DNA from: G963717155 sp963717155 | GTDB taxonomy: Bacteria; Actinomycetota; Thermoleophilia; Gaiellales; JALYLC01 | DNA: 64,000 nucleotides | Direction of reading: 5' to 3' | NCBI GenBank assembly: GCA_963717155.1 | Contig: OY970326.1 | Span: 3,596,001 to 3,660,000 of the forward strand | Shown: positions 27,797 through 37,527 of the stretch, one piece after another | How positions within the stretch are numbered: position 1 is the stretch's first letter | Layout: every line of letters starts with the position of its first letter | The notes under the pieces: model-generated | Databases searched by the model: none | What the model was told of the DNA's origin: nothing | The model's input: only the letters and a program-made list of their open reading frames with translations | Translations under genes and position numbers: made by a program

Positions 27797-28049
27797 GTTT
27801 ACGACCAGCCCGACATCGTCCGCGGATCCTTTGGGTAAGGGTATGCCCCGACGGTCCGCGGTGGATTCATCATTCCATTATGTCAGAAGAGCACCCGCGA
27901 CGAGGGCTCGCACGGATTGGTCGTCAGCGTACCCCGGCGATGGCTTGCGGCGGCTTCTGTGCGATCTGTAGCGTCGCTTGGTTCTGGCGCTAGACGTTAG
28001 CCGTGTGCACCAATCGGCCTCTCTGTGCGCCGCGATCTCCAACGAACGC

Positions 28050-28655
28050 ATGTTCGGACGATCGGCTAGGCTCCCGTTCATTGTGAAGGATCCCGAACAG
28101 CCCGCCGGACGGGCGTGTGTGTTCTGCGGTGCGACCGGCGGACTGACGCAAGAGCACATCTTTCCCGCCTGGCTTGAGCGGTACGTCCCCGGCGACGGCG
28201 ATTTCACGATGTACCGCGCCAAGACCACAGACCGCGAAGTACTGAGCGAGGCCACCTGGTCGACGAGAGAACTCGACGTGCGCGTAGGCGCCGTATGCCA
28301 CAACTGCAATCACGGGTGGATGAGCGACCTGGAGACGGCCGTACAGCCGATCATGCGCCCCATCCTCCTCGAACAGGACACGATGCTCTCGGGAGACGAA
28401 CGGCTCACGCTTGCCCGGTGGATCTGCAAGACGGGCATCGTGATGAACGCTTGGAAAGGGCCACGCGTGTGCCATTTTGCAGCCGGGTCGTCGGCGAGCC
28501 CGAGCGAGCCGGTCCCTCCGCTCCGTGCACGACGCGCCCGGACGCCCCACCACCGACGCCGGCCCCGCCGCGACCCAGGAGCCCTCATCAGCGCGCTCGA
28601 CGTGCTCCTCACGACCACTCCGGACGAACCTGTCGACGAAGAACGCTGGCTCTAA
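28050..28655 (+). CDS. HNH-type zinc-ribbon protein, C-terminus possibly degraded
   Basis: Start placed at ATG 28050. CVFCGATGGLTQEHIFPAWL followed by VCHNCNHGWMSDLE is the C-x2-C / EH-x-x-P / C-x2-CN-x-GW pattern of a small HNH-like nuclease family. After WICKTGIVMNAWKGPRVCHF (about 28470) the protein turns into Arg/Pro-rich low-complexity sequence, suggesting a frameshift or loss of the true C-terminus. No coupled partner gene. Possible mobile-element or defence nuclease; function unproven. Confidence 0.6.
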   Translation: MFGRSARLPFIVKDPEQPAGRACVFCGATGGLTQEHIFPAWLERYVPGDGDFTMYRAKTTDREVLSEATWSTRELDVRVGAVCHNCNHGWMSDLETAVQPIMRPILLEQDTMLSGDERLTLARWICKTGIVMNAWKGPRVCHFAAGSSASPSEPVPPLRARRARTPHHRRRPRRDPGALISALDVLLTTTPDEPVDEERWL

Positions 28656-28733
28656 CGAGCCGACCCAACGTTCGAACCCTGAGACCGCCTCCGCGGAACC
28701 CAGGACGCCTCAGCAGGCGGGTACGATTGCCCG

Positions 28734-29735
28734 GTGGGAGCTGACGCGAAGCGCATCCTGGTCACGGGTGTTACCGGAAAGGTCGGTCAGACGTTTGTCG
28801 CTCGCCTTCTCGGCCTCAAGGACGCGCCGTTCGGCGAGTTCGTCGTGCGGGGGCTCTGTCACAATCGCCCGCTTGAACCCGGGCCCCGCGTCGAGGTGGT
28901 GATGGGCTCGATCGAGGACGAGGAGGTCGTCGGACGGGCGATGGACGGAGTTACCCACGTCCTGCACCTCGCGACGAGCAAGGAGACGCCGCAGTCGATC
29001 ATGGACGTCGCGGTCAAGGGGTTGTTCTGGCTGCTCGAGGCCTGTCGATCGAGCCCGACGTTCCAGCAGTTCATTCTCGTCGGAGGCGATGCGGGCGTCG
29101 GGCACTCGGTGTATCCCCACCCGATTCCTGTGACCGAGACGCAGAGGCACACGGCCTACCCGGGCTGCTACGCGCTCTCGAAGGTCCTCGAGGAGGTGAT
29201 GCTGGAGCAGTACGGGATCCAGTACGACTTCGCGGGCTGCTGCTTGCGCGCGCCGTGGATCATGGAGAAGGACGACTTCCGCTACGTGCTCTCGTTCGGC
29301 GAGGACGTGTTCGGCGGGCCGCGCTGGCGCGATCTGGTCGGCCCCGAGCAAGCCGACGCCTACATCGCGAGCCGGACGGTCCCGATCATGCTCGACGGCG
29401 ACGGCCGTCCGCTGAAGCGCAACTTCGTCCACGTGGAGGACGTCGTCGACGCCATCCTCGCGGTTATCGACTTCCCCGCCGCCCACCGGCAGACGTTCAA
29501 CATCTGCATGGACGAGCCTGTCGACTACGGCGAGCTCGGCGCATACCTCGCAGAGTCCCGCGGTCTGCCTTCAGTCGGGATCCGCACCTCGCACCACTCG
29601 ACGTGGCTAGACAACACGAAGGCCAAGTTCCTGCTCGGCTGGCGACCGAGGTACAACATGAGGAGTCTGACGGACGCGGCCTGGGACTATCGACGCCGGC
29701 CCGACGACCCGCGTGTCATCTGGTACCCGGGCTAA
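28734..29735 (+). CDS. NAD(P)-dependent epimerase/dehydratase (extended SDR)
   Basis: 333 aa from GTG 28734. Nucleotide-binding GVTGKVG at the N-terminus, catalytic YALSK near residue 145, and an RNFVHVEDVVDAI block as in sugar-nucleotide epimerases. The protein is intact. It stands alone on the plus strand after the HNH gene, and its substrate cannot be inferred from neighbours. Confidence 0.85.
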   Translation: MGADAKRILVTGVTGKVGQTFVARLLGLKDAPFGEFVVRGLCHNRPLEPGPRVEVVMGSIEDEEVVGRAMDGVTHVLHLATSKETPQSIMDVAVKGLFWLLEACRSSPTFQQFILVGGDAGVGHSVYPHPIPVTETQRHTAYPGCYALSKVLEEVMLEQYGIQYDFAGCCLRAPWIMEKDDFRYVLSFGEDVFGGPRWRDLVGPEQADAYIASRTVPIMLDGDGRPLKRNFVHVEDVVDAILAVIDFPAAHRQTFNICMDEPVDYGELGAYLAESRGLPSVGIRTSHHSTWLDNTKAKFLLGWRPRYNMRSLTDAAWDYRRRPDDPRVIWYPG

Positions 29736-30137
29736 CGCGTCTACGTCGACCCCTGTGTCAGCCCAGACACCTCGCGAGGGCGCGAGCGAACCCGTTCGCG
29801 TGGTCGTCGGCCGGCGCCTCCATCTGGTTCACCTCCGCGTTCTACACCGGGTTCGCTCGCGAAAGCAATCCGCGTCATCCAGACGCCCATGCGCGCGCCC
29901 GTCGTCTACTGGCTCGACTGCCGGACGGGCGTGCCGGTTCGAGCGTTGATGCGACCAACGCCGAACGACCGGAAGCATCTTCTTGCACGTCTGGCGCCAC
30001 CCGGAACCCGCGAAGGCGAGATGGGGGCCTAAGCCTGACGCGAAGTCCGTCGCGAACTCGGCGAACTCGAACCTGGTGCGCGTCGAGACTCGCGCTGCGA
30101 AGGACCCGCGAATGATTGCCTACCCAACCCGGTGTTC
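29736..30137. other. Intergenic region between convergent genes
   Basis: About 400 bases between the epimerase and the minus-strand SARP-SBP gene. Apart from a short unassigned open frame (29889-30032) I see no feature, terminator or repeat. Confidence 0.4.
29889..30032 (+). CDS. Short unassigned open reading frame, 47 aa
   Basis: Reads MRAPVVYWLDCRTGVPVRAL, continues with PNDRKHLLARLAPPGTREG, and stops at 30030-30032. Its amino-acid composition looks protein-like, and the frame stays open upstream of the ATG, so it could be the tail of a decayed gene. No ribosome site and no family recognised. Confidence 0.25.
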   Translation: MRAPVVYWLDCRTGVPVRALMRPTPNDRKHLLARLAPPGTREGEMGA

Positions 30138-33100
30138 CTACCTCACCCAGAGCTGGTCGAGAAGCGTCCCCAATTGTGGATTGTGCTGGTAGTTCCCGAC
30201 ACGGCTCGAGAGAAGCTCGAACAAGATACCGCTGGCAAAGGGAACCCACGGCGCCCGGTCGACGACATCGTGATCGACGTCGGCCCAGAGGCGCGAGGAA
30301 CTCGCCTGATTGCTCGTCTCCACTGACCGCGCATGCGCGATCTCGTGGTCGACCGTCCTGTCGCAGAACTCGCTTACGTTGGCGTTCTCGGCAGTCAACC
30401 TGGTGGACGAGGCGCAGGTGAACGTCTTGAAGAAAAACCCGGATGGCGTCGCGAAGTCGGCAGCGAATCCCGAGAAGCCGGCCTGGACGTGGAGCGCGTG
30501 CTTCGGAGCGTAGGGATTCCCGGAGTTCCGAAAGCGGGCGTGATAGCCGAGGCTGTCGAGGACGGAGACGATGTAGGGCGCAGCGCGCGCTCCGAACCCC
30601 CAGTCCGGTACCCACACCGTGACGGTCTCGCCGGTGGTCCCCGAGGCACGCACGAGCTGGCGTGCATGTGCCATGTTCGGTGCGCGCCAGGTTCCGCTCG
30701 CGTTCGGCCTCGCCGTGTAGGGGCAGTAGCGCCGATAGCCGTCGAAGTTCGGTGGCAGGATCTGGCAGGTCACCCGATCGAGGCCTGGACCGAACGCCAG
30801 GTCCCTCAGCCGCCTACGGTCGACGGCGAAGTTCAGCGCCTTCCGTACTCGCACGTCGTCGAAGGGCGAGATCCGCGTGTTCAGCGCAAGGTAGAAGGTA
30901 AACCCCGACGGGTTGAGCTCGACCTGGCTCGCGTGCTGCGTCCGCACGGCATCGAGCACGGCCGACGACGGGCCGGTCACGGCCGACATCACGTCGGCGG
31001 ACCCGTTGAGGACCGCGGCGACCTGCGCGTCCGGTGAGCCCTTGACGCGCTCGACGATCCGATCGGGAAGGCCCTCCGGCTGCGCCGCCGGCGACCACTC
31101 GTGGAATCGCGGGTTGCGAACGAGCCGGACGACCTTGCTCGGATCGTAGGAGGCGATCATGTACGGACCGGTCGCCGGCAACGGCCGGTGCAGGTGGATC
31201 GGTGTCCCGTCAGGCACGGCGTACGCCGCGGAGAGTGAGAGCTTGACCAGGAAATCCGGGTCGGGAGCGGTGAGGTGGAACGTAACGGTGTTCCCCCCCG
31301 AATCGGCGACGATCCCGTCCGAGAGGTCGCACCGCTTGCGGGGTGCGGCCAGGCACGTCCGCGCACCGACGATCTGGGAGTAGTAGTCGCCCAACGACCC
31401 ATGGACGAGCGATCGCTCGATCGCGCGGCGGAAGTCCCGCGGCCGGACGCGTGCGCCCGTCGAGTAGTGGATGCCCGGGCGCAGCTGGAACCGGTACGTC
31501 CGGCCGCGGTTCGTCGGAACCGGGAGCGACACGGCAAGGTCCGGCACCACGCGGATCCCGGCACCGCCTCCGACCCTGCGGAATCCCGCGAGCCCGTCGT
31601 TCGTGAGTGAGAGCACCTGCCAATCGCTCGTCGAGTATGCGTCTGCCGGGTCGTAGGTAGAAACCAGCGGGGCAGGCGCGAGCACCCTGAGCGTTCCGCC
31701 GCGATGGCCGGCGCCCGACGCCCTGATCGCCACCATGAGTGATCCCGACGCGAAGGCGACGCCCTCGGGGCGTCCTCCCGGCTTCACCGTGTCGATCACG
31801 GTCCCACTCGCCGGGTCGATCCTCGAGAGCGTGCCGGCAAGCTCACTGCTCACCCAGACAGCCCCGCGGAGCACAGCGATGCCGTTCGGGGTGTCGCCCA
31901 CGTGAATCGTGGCATGGACGACATTCGAATTCGGATCGATCTGCGTCACGGTACCGGCGAGACCATTCGCCACCCAGACCGACCCCGCCCCGACCGCCAC
32001 GGCAGCGGCCCCGTTTCCGGTCGCGATCGTCGCAATGACGCCCAGGCTGCGCGCATCGAGCCGCGTCACGCTGCCGGCCGACTGGCTCGTGACCCACACC
32101 GACCCATCGCCGACCGCGATACCGTCGGCGCCCGACCCCACCGCGATGGGGTGACCGCGCAGCTTTCCGGTCACCGGGTCGATCCGGGAGATCGTCCGAT
32201 CGTTCGAGTTCGCGACCCAGACATCGTGCGCGTCGACGGCGATTCCGGCAGGCGCGTTCCCGACTGGGATCGTGTCGACAACGCTGCTCGTCTTCGGGTC
32301 GATCTTCGAGACGGTTCCGTCGAGGCCGTTCGTGACCCACACGAACCCGTCGCCGAAGGCGATGCCGTCAGGGCCGCCACCGACCTTGATCGCCTGTACC
32401 TGCACGCGCTTCGCGAGGTCGATCCTGAAAACGTGATTGGCGTCGACGCTCGCGACCCAGAGCGACCCTGCGCCTACCGCGACCGCACTCGGCGAGGCCC
32501 CGACGCTGATCTGGCGCGTGAGGCGAGCGCTCTGCGCGTCGATCGCCGCCACTGCATTCCCCGTCACTGCGGCGATCCGAGGGGAGTCCCGACCACGCAC
32601 CTCGAGCCATGCTCCGGCTGTGATGAGCCCGGCGATGCCGATGCTTGCGAGTGCGGCCCCTGACCGGCGGCCTGGCCGCGGTCGCCGGACGGGTCTGGGC
32701 GGGCTCGGATCGTTGCGGCGAGTGGGAGGCGCGAGCTCGAGCGCGGGATCGTGCTCGAGGATCGCTCGCTCCAGTCGGCGAAGCTCCGGCCCGGGTTCGA
32801 CGCCTGCATGGGCGACGAGCAGCGCCCGCGCCTGTCGGTAGTGCTCGAGCGCATCTGTCTGCCGGCCAGCGCGGTAGAGCGCGAGCATGACCTGCAAACG
32901 GGGGCGCTCGCGTAACGGTGCCTCTCGGACGCGGCGCTCGAGCTCGGGGATCAGATCCCGATGGCGGCCGAGCGCAAGCGCGCTGTCGACGCGCTCCTCG
33001 ACCACGAGTCGGTGCTCCTCGTCGAGGCGCGCGACGTCGATGCGTGCCTCGCCGGCGATCTCGACGCCGGCCAGCGCCTCACCTCGCCAGAGTCGCAGCG

Positions 33101-33479
33101 CATCGTCGTACGAGCGCACCGCCCGCGCATGGTCGTCCGCGATCGCGGCCGCGCGAGCGGTGGCCACGAGCTGTGAGAAGACGCACACATCGAGGTCCTC
33201 ATCGGCGCAGCTCGCGACGTAACCGGGGAACGTCGTCTCGATTGGCGACCGAACGCCGAGCGCGTTGCGCAGCCGGAAGACGTACTCGTGCACCATGTGC
33301 CTGGCGCTTCTCGGGGGGGTCTCGCCCCAGACGCCGTCGATCAGACGCTCGACGGACACCACCTCGCCCGCATAGAGGAGGAGCACGCCCAGAAAAGCGC
33401 GTTCCCGTCGTCCCAGCGCGACGGTGCGCTCCCCCAGCACGACCTCGAGCGGACCGAGGATCCGGAACACCGGTTGCAT
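30138..33479 (-). CDS. SARP/BTAD - transmembrane - beta-propeller - solute-binding fusion regulator
   Basis: 1113 aa. Residues 1-95: SARP winged helix (FRILGPLEVVLGERTVALG, then VSVERLIDGVWGETPPRSA). 95-240: BTAD helical repeats (ALYRAGRQTDALEHYRQARA). 245-272: Pro/Arg linker. 273-292: one transmembrane helix (ALASIGIAGLITAGAWL). 310-590: about seven YVTN/NHL-type propeller blades (repeats of VAVGAGSLWVAS and RIDPxTG). 600-1110: SBP_bac_5 oligopeptide-binding domain (AVSLPVPTNRGRTYRFQLRPGIHYS, RVRKALNFAVDRRRL). DNA-binding inside, ligand-binding outside on one chain: a ToxR/CadC-like one-component sensor with a transporter-type receptor. Paralogue at 37991. A Tat-exported NTF2-like gene diverges from its promoter. 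Confidence 0.88.
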   Translation of the reverse strand: MQPVFRILGPLEVVLGERTVALGRRERAFLGVLLLYAGEVVSVERLIDGVWGETPPRSARHMVHEYVFRLRNALGVRSPIETTFPGYVASCADEDLDVCVFSQLVATARAAAIADDHARAVRSYDDALRLWRGEALAGVEIAGEARIDVARLDEEHRLVVEERVDSALALGRHRDLIPELERRVREAPLRERPRLQVMLALYRAGRQTDALEHYRQARALLVAHAGVEPGPELRRLERAILEHDPALELAPPTRRNDPSPPRPVRRPRPGRRSGAALASIGIAGLITAGAWLEVRGRDSPRIAAVTGNAVAAIDAQSARLTRQISVGASPSAVAVGAGSLWVASVDANHVFRIDLAKRVQVQAIKVGGGPDGIAFGDGFVWVTNGLDGTVSKIDPKTSSVVDTIPVGNAPAGIAVDAHDVWVANSNDRTISRIDPVTGKLRGHPIAVGSGADGIAVGDGSVWVTSQSAGSVTRLDARSLGVIATIATGNGAAAVAVGAGSVWVANGLAGTVTQIDPNSNVVHATIHVGDTPNGIAVLRGAVWVSSELAGTLSRIDPASGTVIDTVKPGGRPEGVAFASGSLMVAIRASGAGHRGGTLRVLAPAPLVSTYDPADAYSTSDWQVLSLTNDGLAGFRRVGGGAGIRVVPDLAVSLPVPTNRGRTYRFQLRPGIHYSTGARVRPRDFRRAIERSLVHGSLGDYYSQIVGARTCLAAPRKRCDLSDGIVADSGGNTVTFHLTAPDPDFLVKLSLSAAYAVPDGTPIHLHRPLPATGPYMIASYDPSKVVRLVRNPRFHEWSPAAQPEGLPDRIVERVKGSPDAQVAAVLNGSADVMSAVTGPSSAVLDAVRTQHASQVELNPSGFTFYLALNTRISPFDDVRVRKALNFAVDRRRLRDLAFGPGLDRVTCQILPPNFDGYRRYCPYTARPNASGTWRAPNMAHARQLVRASGTTGETVTVWVPDWGFGARAAPYIVSVLDSLGYHARFRNSGNPYAPKHALHVQAGFSGFAADFATPSGFFFKTFTCASSTRLTAENANVSEFCDRTVDHEIAHARSVETSNQASSSRLWADVDHDVVDRAPWVPFASGILFELLSSRVGNYQHNPQLGTLLDQLWVR

Positions 33480-33644
33480 CCCGTGCCGAGGATCTCACGG
33501 CAGTAGCGGCGCGTCTACCCGACCACTCGCACGGCCGCTCGGCGACGTGCTGGATTTTGTGGCTTATGAGCTCCTGTGGAGGCCCATGGAGCGACTGTGG
33601 AGTAGTCCACGCGCACACTCGTGTCATCGACGAAGGGAGCGATC

Positions 33645-34163
33645 GTGCAGGACATCGACTTCGCAGGGCGGCTCGATCGGCGCAAGATGCTCAAGGGCAT
33701 CGGGGCGTTCACGACGTTCGGCGTGCTGGCCGCAGCCAGCCCCGCGACGGCGCTCGGCCACGACCGCCGAGACCATCACCGAAGGGACAACCAGGAGCTG
33801 CTGGACAGTTACTGGGCGACGCTGAACGCCGGCATGGCGAGCTCGAACGGGGACTTCTCAGGCATGGCCGACGTATACGCAGACGACGCCACGCTCACAC
33901 AGTCGAACCCTGCCGGCCTCACCAGCGTCTACCAGGGCATCGACGCCATCATCGCATTCTACGGCGCCGCGTACACGAAGTTCCACGGCTACCAGTGGTC
34001 TCTCGACAGCACTCGCTGGCTCTCCCGTGACATCGCCCTCAACTACGAGCACGCCGGCAGCCCGCCGCTGACCGTGCCCGGTCGCTGCGCACACCTATTC
34101 ACGTTCTGTCACGACCGTATCCAGACGCTCGACTGGGTGACCTTCTTCGGAGGTACCGCGTGA
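33645..34163 (+). CDS. Tat-exported NTF2/SnoaL-like protein
   Basis: 172 aa from GTG 33645, chosen because AAGGGAG lies 5 bases upstream. A twin-arginine signal (LDRRKMLKGIGAFTTFGVLAAASPATALG) precedes a SnoaL-like domain: LLDSYWATLNAGMASSNGDFSGMADVYADDATLTQ, then YQGIDAIIAFY. Such small cone-shaped domains bind or isomerise small molecules. It is divergent from the SARP-SBP regulator with 165 bases between starts, a layout in which the regulator often controls both genes. Confidence 0.75.
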   Translation: MQDIDFAGRLDRRKMLKGIGAFTTFGVLAAASPATALGHDRRDHHRRDNQELLDSYWATLNAGMASSNGDFSGMADVYADDATLTQSNPAGLTSVYQGIDAIIAFYGAAYTKFHGYQWSLDSTRWLSRDIALNYEHAGSPPLTVPGRCAHLFTFCHDRIQTLDWVTFFGGTA

Positions 34164-34298
34164 CACCCTCATCGGTACCCGCCGTCATCAGCTAGCTGAG
34201 ACGTGCGCCTGAGACGGCGGTTGGGGGTATGTGAGAATCGCGCCGTGCAGATGTGGGGGCGGGTCTTCGCGACGCGTGAGCTTTCGTAGCGAGCGCTA

Positions 34299-34668
34299 AT
34301 GCTCCGAGAGTCGCTGAAAGCTCAAATCCGTGCCAGCGAGACGAACCGGGGCATCCAACTCGCTCAAGGGCAACTCGGCTACAGCTACAGGGCGGCGACC
34401 GCATCCGAACGAGTCGTGTGCGTTCCGCGCGACGTCCTTGTCGAGTTCTGGCGTCGACGCCAGCAGATCGTGGAACACCTCGACGCGCCGGGCGGAGTGG
34501 CTTCCACGCGGCACAGAGCGCGGCGATCCGAACACGCGACCGTAACGAAGCCGCCGACATGTACCGGCTCCTCGCCGACTGGCGAGCACGCGCCGAAGAA
34601 CACGGCTTCGGATCAGCCCAACTCACCGCGATGCTCGATCACGACATCCAAACTGGATCAAATAGAGG
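34299..34668 (+). pseudogene. MobF (TrwC-like) relaxase remnant
   Basis: Frame one reads ERVVCVPRDVLVEFWRRRQQIVEHLDA. After a one-base shift another frame continues AAQSAAIRTRDRNEAADMYRLLADWRARAEEHGFGSAQLTAML. This order (V-S-x-E-V---F-RR---I--, then A-A--TR-R-----D---L---WRA-A-E-G) is the linker segment after the catalytic domain in conjugative TrwC relaxases. The catalytic tyrosines and the helicase half are absent. It implies that an integrative conjugative or mobilisable element once lay here, next to the arm-type repeat at 34708. Confidence 0.6.
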
Positions 34669-34707
34669 GGGGCCGGACACGAGATATTGTCACTGCGCGC
34701 CGGAAGG

Positions 34708-34775
34708 CGGATGGTTGAGCAAAATTAGCTCGTGGAATCGACTCCGTGTGCCACGTGTGTGCCATCATGCAGCCG
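34708..34775 (+). repeat. Arm-type repeat, copy 3
   Basis: GATGGTTGAGCAAAA, then 26 bases after TGGTTGAG the pair GTGTGCCACGTGTGTGCCA (34746-34764). Spacing and most intervening bases match the copies at 6491 and 42680, but no tRNA fragment precedes it. It directly follows the relaxase remnant. Confidence 0.65.
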
Positions 34776-34834
34776 CGATGTGGGCGACCCGAGCGAGGCC
34801 TGGCGACCCGAGCGAGGCCTTTACTCCCGACGGT

Positions 34835-35455
34835 TCAGCCGCTGAGCATGAGCGTGTCGGAAATGCGTCGCCTCGGCCCGTTTCCAATGACGAGCTCGAG
34901 ATGGTGTGGGCCCCGGGAGTACTCGATCGCCGGCCCGGAGTAGCGCGGGAGCGACGCCGGAGCTGGCCCCGTTAGATGCAGCGAGCGCAGTTCGCCGGCA
35001 CGACGATGGGCCAGCATGTCAGGGGTGCGCGAGCGCGGCCGGCGCTGCTCGAGCTCGCCGCTCGTCGCTTCGAGCACGAAGACCAGCGGGCGTTCGGGAG
35101 CCCGTTCGTTGTCGCGGTGCACCCAGATCGGTACTCCAAGCCCCTCGTACAGCCAGTAGTCGCGAATGGCAGCGTCTGGCAACTGGCCCCGGAAGGCGAA
35201 GCCGAACGGACTGGCGCCCGAGTGAGTCCACTCGGCGCGACGGTCGAGACGAAGTGGGTTGGCCCGCGCTTCTGCGGCGTCGGCCACCCAGAGCAACTCG
35301 AGGTACAGCTCGGGCCATGCCAGGCGCCGGTTGCGAGTCCCCTGCCCGGGATGCGCGATCCCCGAATCGAGCAACCAGCCAGCGGCCTCGAGGCGAGACG
35401 CCGCGACACCATCGGCAGCGACCATACAAAAGATGTGATCGAGCTCAAGCGTCAC
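34835..35455 (-). CDS. Glyoxalase-like (VOC) domain protein
   Basis: 206 aa. MTLELDHIFCMVAADG is the beta-alpha entry of a glyoxalase-like module, followed by RLEAAGWLLDSGIAHPGQGTRNRRLAWPELYLELLWV, a pattern seen in Glyoxalase_3-type proteins. Full length and uninterrupted. The family includes ring-cleavage dioxygenases, epimerases and binding proteins without activity; metal ligands cannot be fixed by eye. Monocistronic, with degraded genes on both sides. Confidence 0.7.
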   Translation of the reverse strand: MTLELDHIFCMVAADGVAASRLEAAGWLLDSGIAHPGQGTRNRRLAWPELYLELLWVADAAEARANPLRLDRRAEWTHSGASPFGFAFRGQLPDAAIRDYWLYEGLGVPIWVHRDNERAPERPLVFVLEATSGELEQRRPRSRTPDMLAHRRAGELRSLHLTGPAPASLPRYSGPAIEYSRGPHHLELVIGNGPRRRISDTLMLSG

Positions 35456-35600
35456 CGCGCACTCCCACTGTCAGTTCCCCTCGTCAGAGGTCGATCAAGC
35501 GACAACAACGCTATCTCGGTCGCGGCCGTGGGCGGACACGTTGGTGTGCGACGCGCTACACCGCCGCCGGCGGCGCTTCGAACTGGCGCATCGTCAAGCC

Positions 35601-35757
35601 GCACGCACAGTAATCGATACGTCCGGACGCGTCCACGGTACGGAGCGGCTCAGCGTCGTCGACGCCTCGATCGTGCCCAACGGCCAGTCGGCATTCAGAC
35701 ACATCCCGACGACCAGGATCCCCGAGCGCCTCTCACAGCAGGTCACCGCAGCGGTCT
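35601..35757 (+). pseudogene. GMC oxidoreductase, C-terminal fragment
   Basis: Reads VIDTSGRVHGTERLSVVDASIVPNG and then a degraded continuation. V-D---RVHG---L-VVDAS--P is the conserved C-terminal FAD-contact block of glucose-methanol-choline oxidoreductases (choline dehydrogenase, cholesterol oxidase types). The N-terminal FAD fold is absent. Only about 50 codons survive. Confidence 0.65.
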
Positions 35758-35946
35758 TACTCGTTGCACCAGGCCATTGCGACCTACAGGGCGGGACGAG
35801 CAGGCCAACAGAGACGCGCGGGGCGCGCCGATCGCGGACGGGCGGGTTACGCGCGCGGCACGCTCGGCGGGATGTTGTGGTTGAGCGAGAAGATGTTTTC
35901 CGGGTCCATCCAGACCGGTCCGCAATGCCTAGACTATTGTTGCGGC

Positions 35947-36865
35947 GTGCTCGAGGTCACCCCTTGCCTCGACGAGCCGGACGAGCAACTTTCGCTGGAC
36001 GTGTACAACGCCGTCTGGCCGCACGACACCTTCGCGATGGCCGACGTGCGCTCGTTCAAGGAGAGCGTTCGCGATCACGTCGACTACTCGCGCGCGTGGG
36101 CGGAGCCGCGGTTGGCTCCGGGAGTCGGCGCCATCTTTCCGCAGCGCGTCGACCGGGTCTACACGATCGTCACCGTGCTCGCGGAGCATCGACGCTTGTG
36201 GCGTCGGCTCCGCGCTCTACAAGGCGCTCTCGGCGTGGGCCGGGGCGCGCGGCCTGAACGAGCTCGAGGTACCGGTGCTCGACAACGATCCCGAGAGCCT
36301 TGCCTTCGCGCAGCGGCGTGGTTTCGTCGAGGAGCGACGGGAACTCGGTCTCGTTCTCGACCTCGCCGAGCTCGCGGCGCCGCAAGTCGAGCTGCCCGAT
36401 GGCGTCGAGATCCTCAGCTGGGCGGAGCGCCCGGAGCTCGCATACGGTCTCTACGAGGTCGCGCTCGAGGCGCTACCGGACATCCCGGGCTTCGAGGACG
36501 ACGACATCGAACCGTTCGACGACTGGCTGGCGCACGATATGCAGGGCGCCGGCGACAGTCCCGAGGCGACCCTCGTCGCGCTCGCCGGCGAGCAAGTCGT
36601 CGGGTACGCGAAGTTCGCGCTCAGGGAGGCGCAGCCGACGATCGCCTACCACGATCTGTCCGCGGTCCGGAGAGCGTGGCGTGGTCGTGGCATCGCCCGG
36701 GCGCTGAAGGCGGCGCAGATCAACTGGGCACTCGCCAATGGCTACACGGAGCTTCGCACCAGCAACGAGCAGCGGAACGCGCCGATCCGGCACCTGAACG
36801 CGGCTTTCGGCTACCGGCCGGGAATCGGTCGCATCTACCTAGCGGGGCCCCTCGCGGTCTCCTGA
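35947..36865 (+). pseudogene. Tandem GNAT acetyltransferase, frameshifted
   Basis: GTG 35947 opens LEVTPCLDEPDEQLSLDVYNAVWPHD, a GNAT N-terminus. The frame shifts near 36085 and again near 36195. Between them, other frames supply LARVGGAAVGSG, then TIVTVLAEHRRLGVGSALYKALSAWA, the acetyl-CoA loop of the first GNAT domain. The last part (36275-36865) is an intact second domain with SAVRRAWRGRGIARALKAAQINWA. Rejoined, about 300 aa with two GNAT folds, as in MshD-like proteins. Small indels in GC runs are responsible. Confidence 0.7.
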
Positions 36866-37089
36866 TCTCGCGCTCGACGCGGCTGGAGGGCGAGAGCCAG
36901 TTCTGGAAGGCGCACCCGGACCGGTATGTGGAACGGGCGAAATCCGTGTGACGTCCGTCAACCTGGCCCTTTCTTCCCCGAGTCCACCTAATTGATGGTC
37001 GCAGGCTGACTTACCGGCAGAGCGGATTTCGTTTGTGCGGAACGCGCGAAACGGCAGATTCGACCGGGTGAATGTGAGCAGCGGTCGCC

Positions 37090-37413
37090 TCAAAAGCAAT
37101 GCCCGCCGATGCCGACGCAGGCGTACGGCGACGTGTTCACGATCGGCCTGCCGCCGATCGCGACGCGCCTATGGCGCCGGTGCAGACGCTCTCTGTGGCC
37201 CGGCTCGTTCCGGCCACCGCAGTTCAGCGCACCTGCCGGTGCGGTCTGCGGCGCGGATGGGTGTGCGTACGCGCAGTACGCCGCACCGGCCGGGTGCGCG
37301 TACGCGCTGCCGACAAAGATGCCAAGCGCTGCGACCACCACGACGAAACGCGCCACGAGGCTCAGCCCCAGGCTCTTCCGCGCGCGCCCTCCGTGCGACC
37401 GATCGTGCTGCAT
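37090..37413 (-). CDS. Small exported protein
   Basis: 107 aa from ATG 37413, which follows AAAGGAGCACCTT on the minus strand, a strong ribosome site that rules out the longer upstream frame. A signal peptide (LVARFVVVVAALGIFVGSAYA) leads to a mature part starting HPAGAAYCAYAH, rich in Ala, Arg, His and Cys. No family recognised. It sits between the GNAT pseudogene and the second SARP-SBP gene. Confidence 0.6.
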   Translation of the reverse strand: MQHDRSHGGRARKSLGLSLVARFVVVVAALGIFVGSAYAHPAGAAYCAYAHPSAPQTAPAGALNCGGRNEPGHRERLHRRHRRVAIGGRPIVNTSPYACVGIGGHCF

Positions 37414-37527
37414 AAGGTGCTCCTTTGCATCCACGGGACTCATCAAGCCCAACGGTGCAAACGGGGCACTCCAGGTCTGCTCCGGATCGCTCCACGTCCG
37501 CTCCACGCTGGCGCGCAGCGCAGCCGC

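Noticed and set aside
31739..32663. Plus-strand frames rich in Arg/Asp inside the SARP-SBP gene
   Set aside because: Antisense of the beta-propeller repeats; their periodicity only mirrors the blades.
35764..36951. 395-codon plus-strand frame taken as one protein
   Set aside because: Only the LEVTPCLDEPDE segment is GNAT-like; the rest is the wrong frame over the second GNAT domain.
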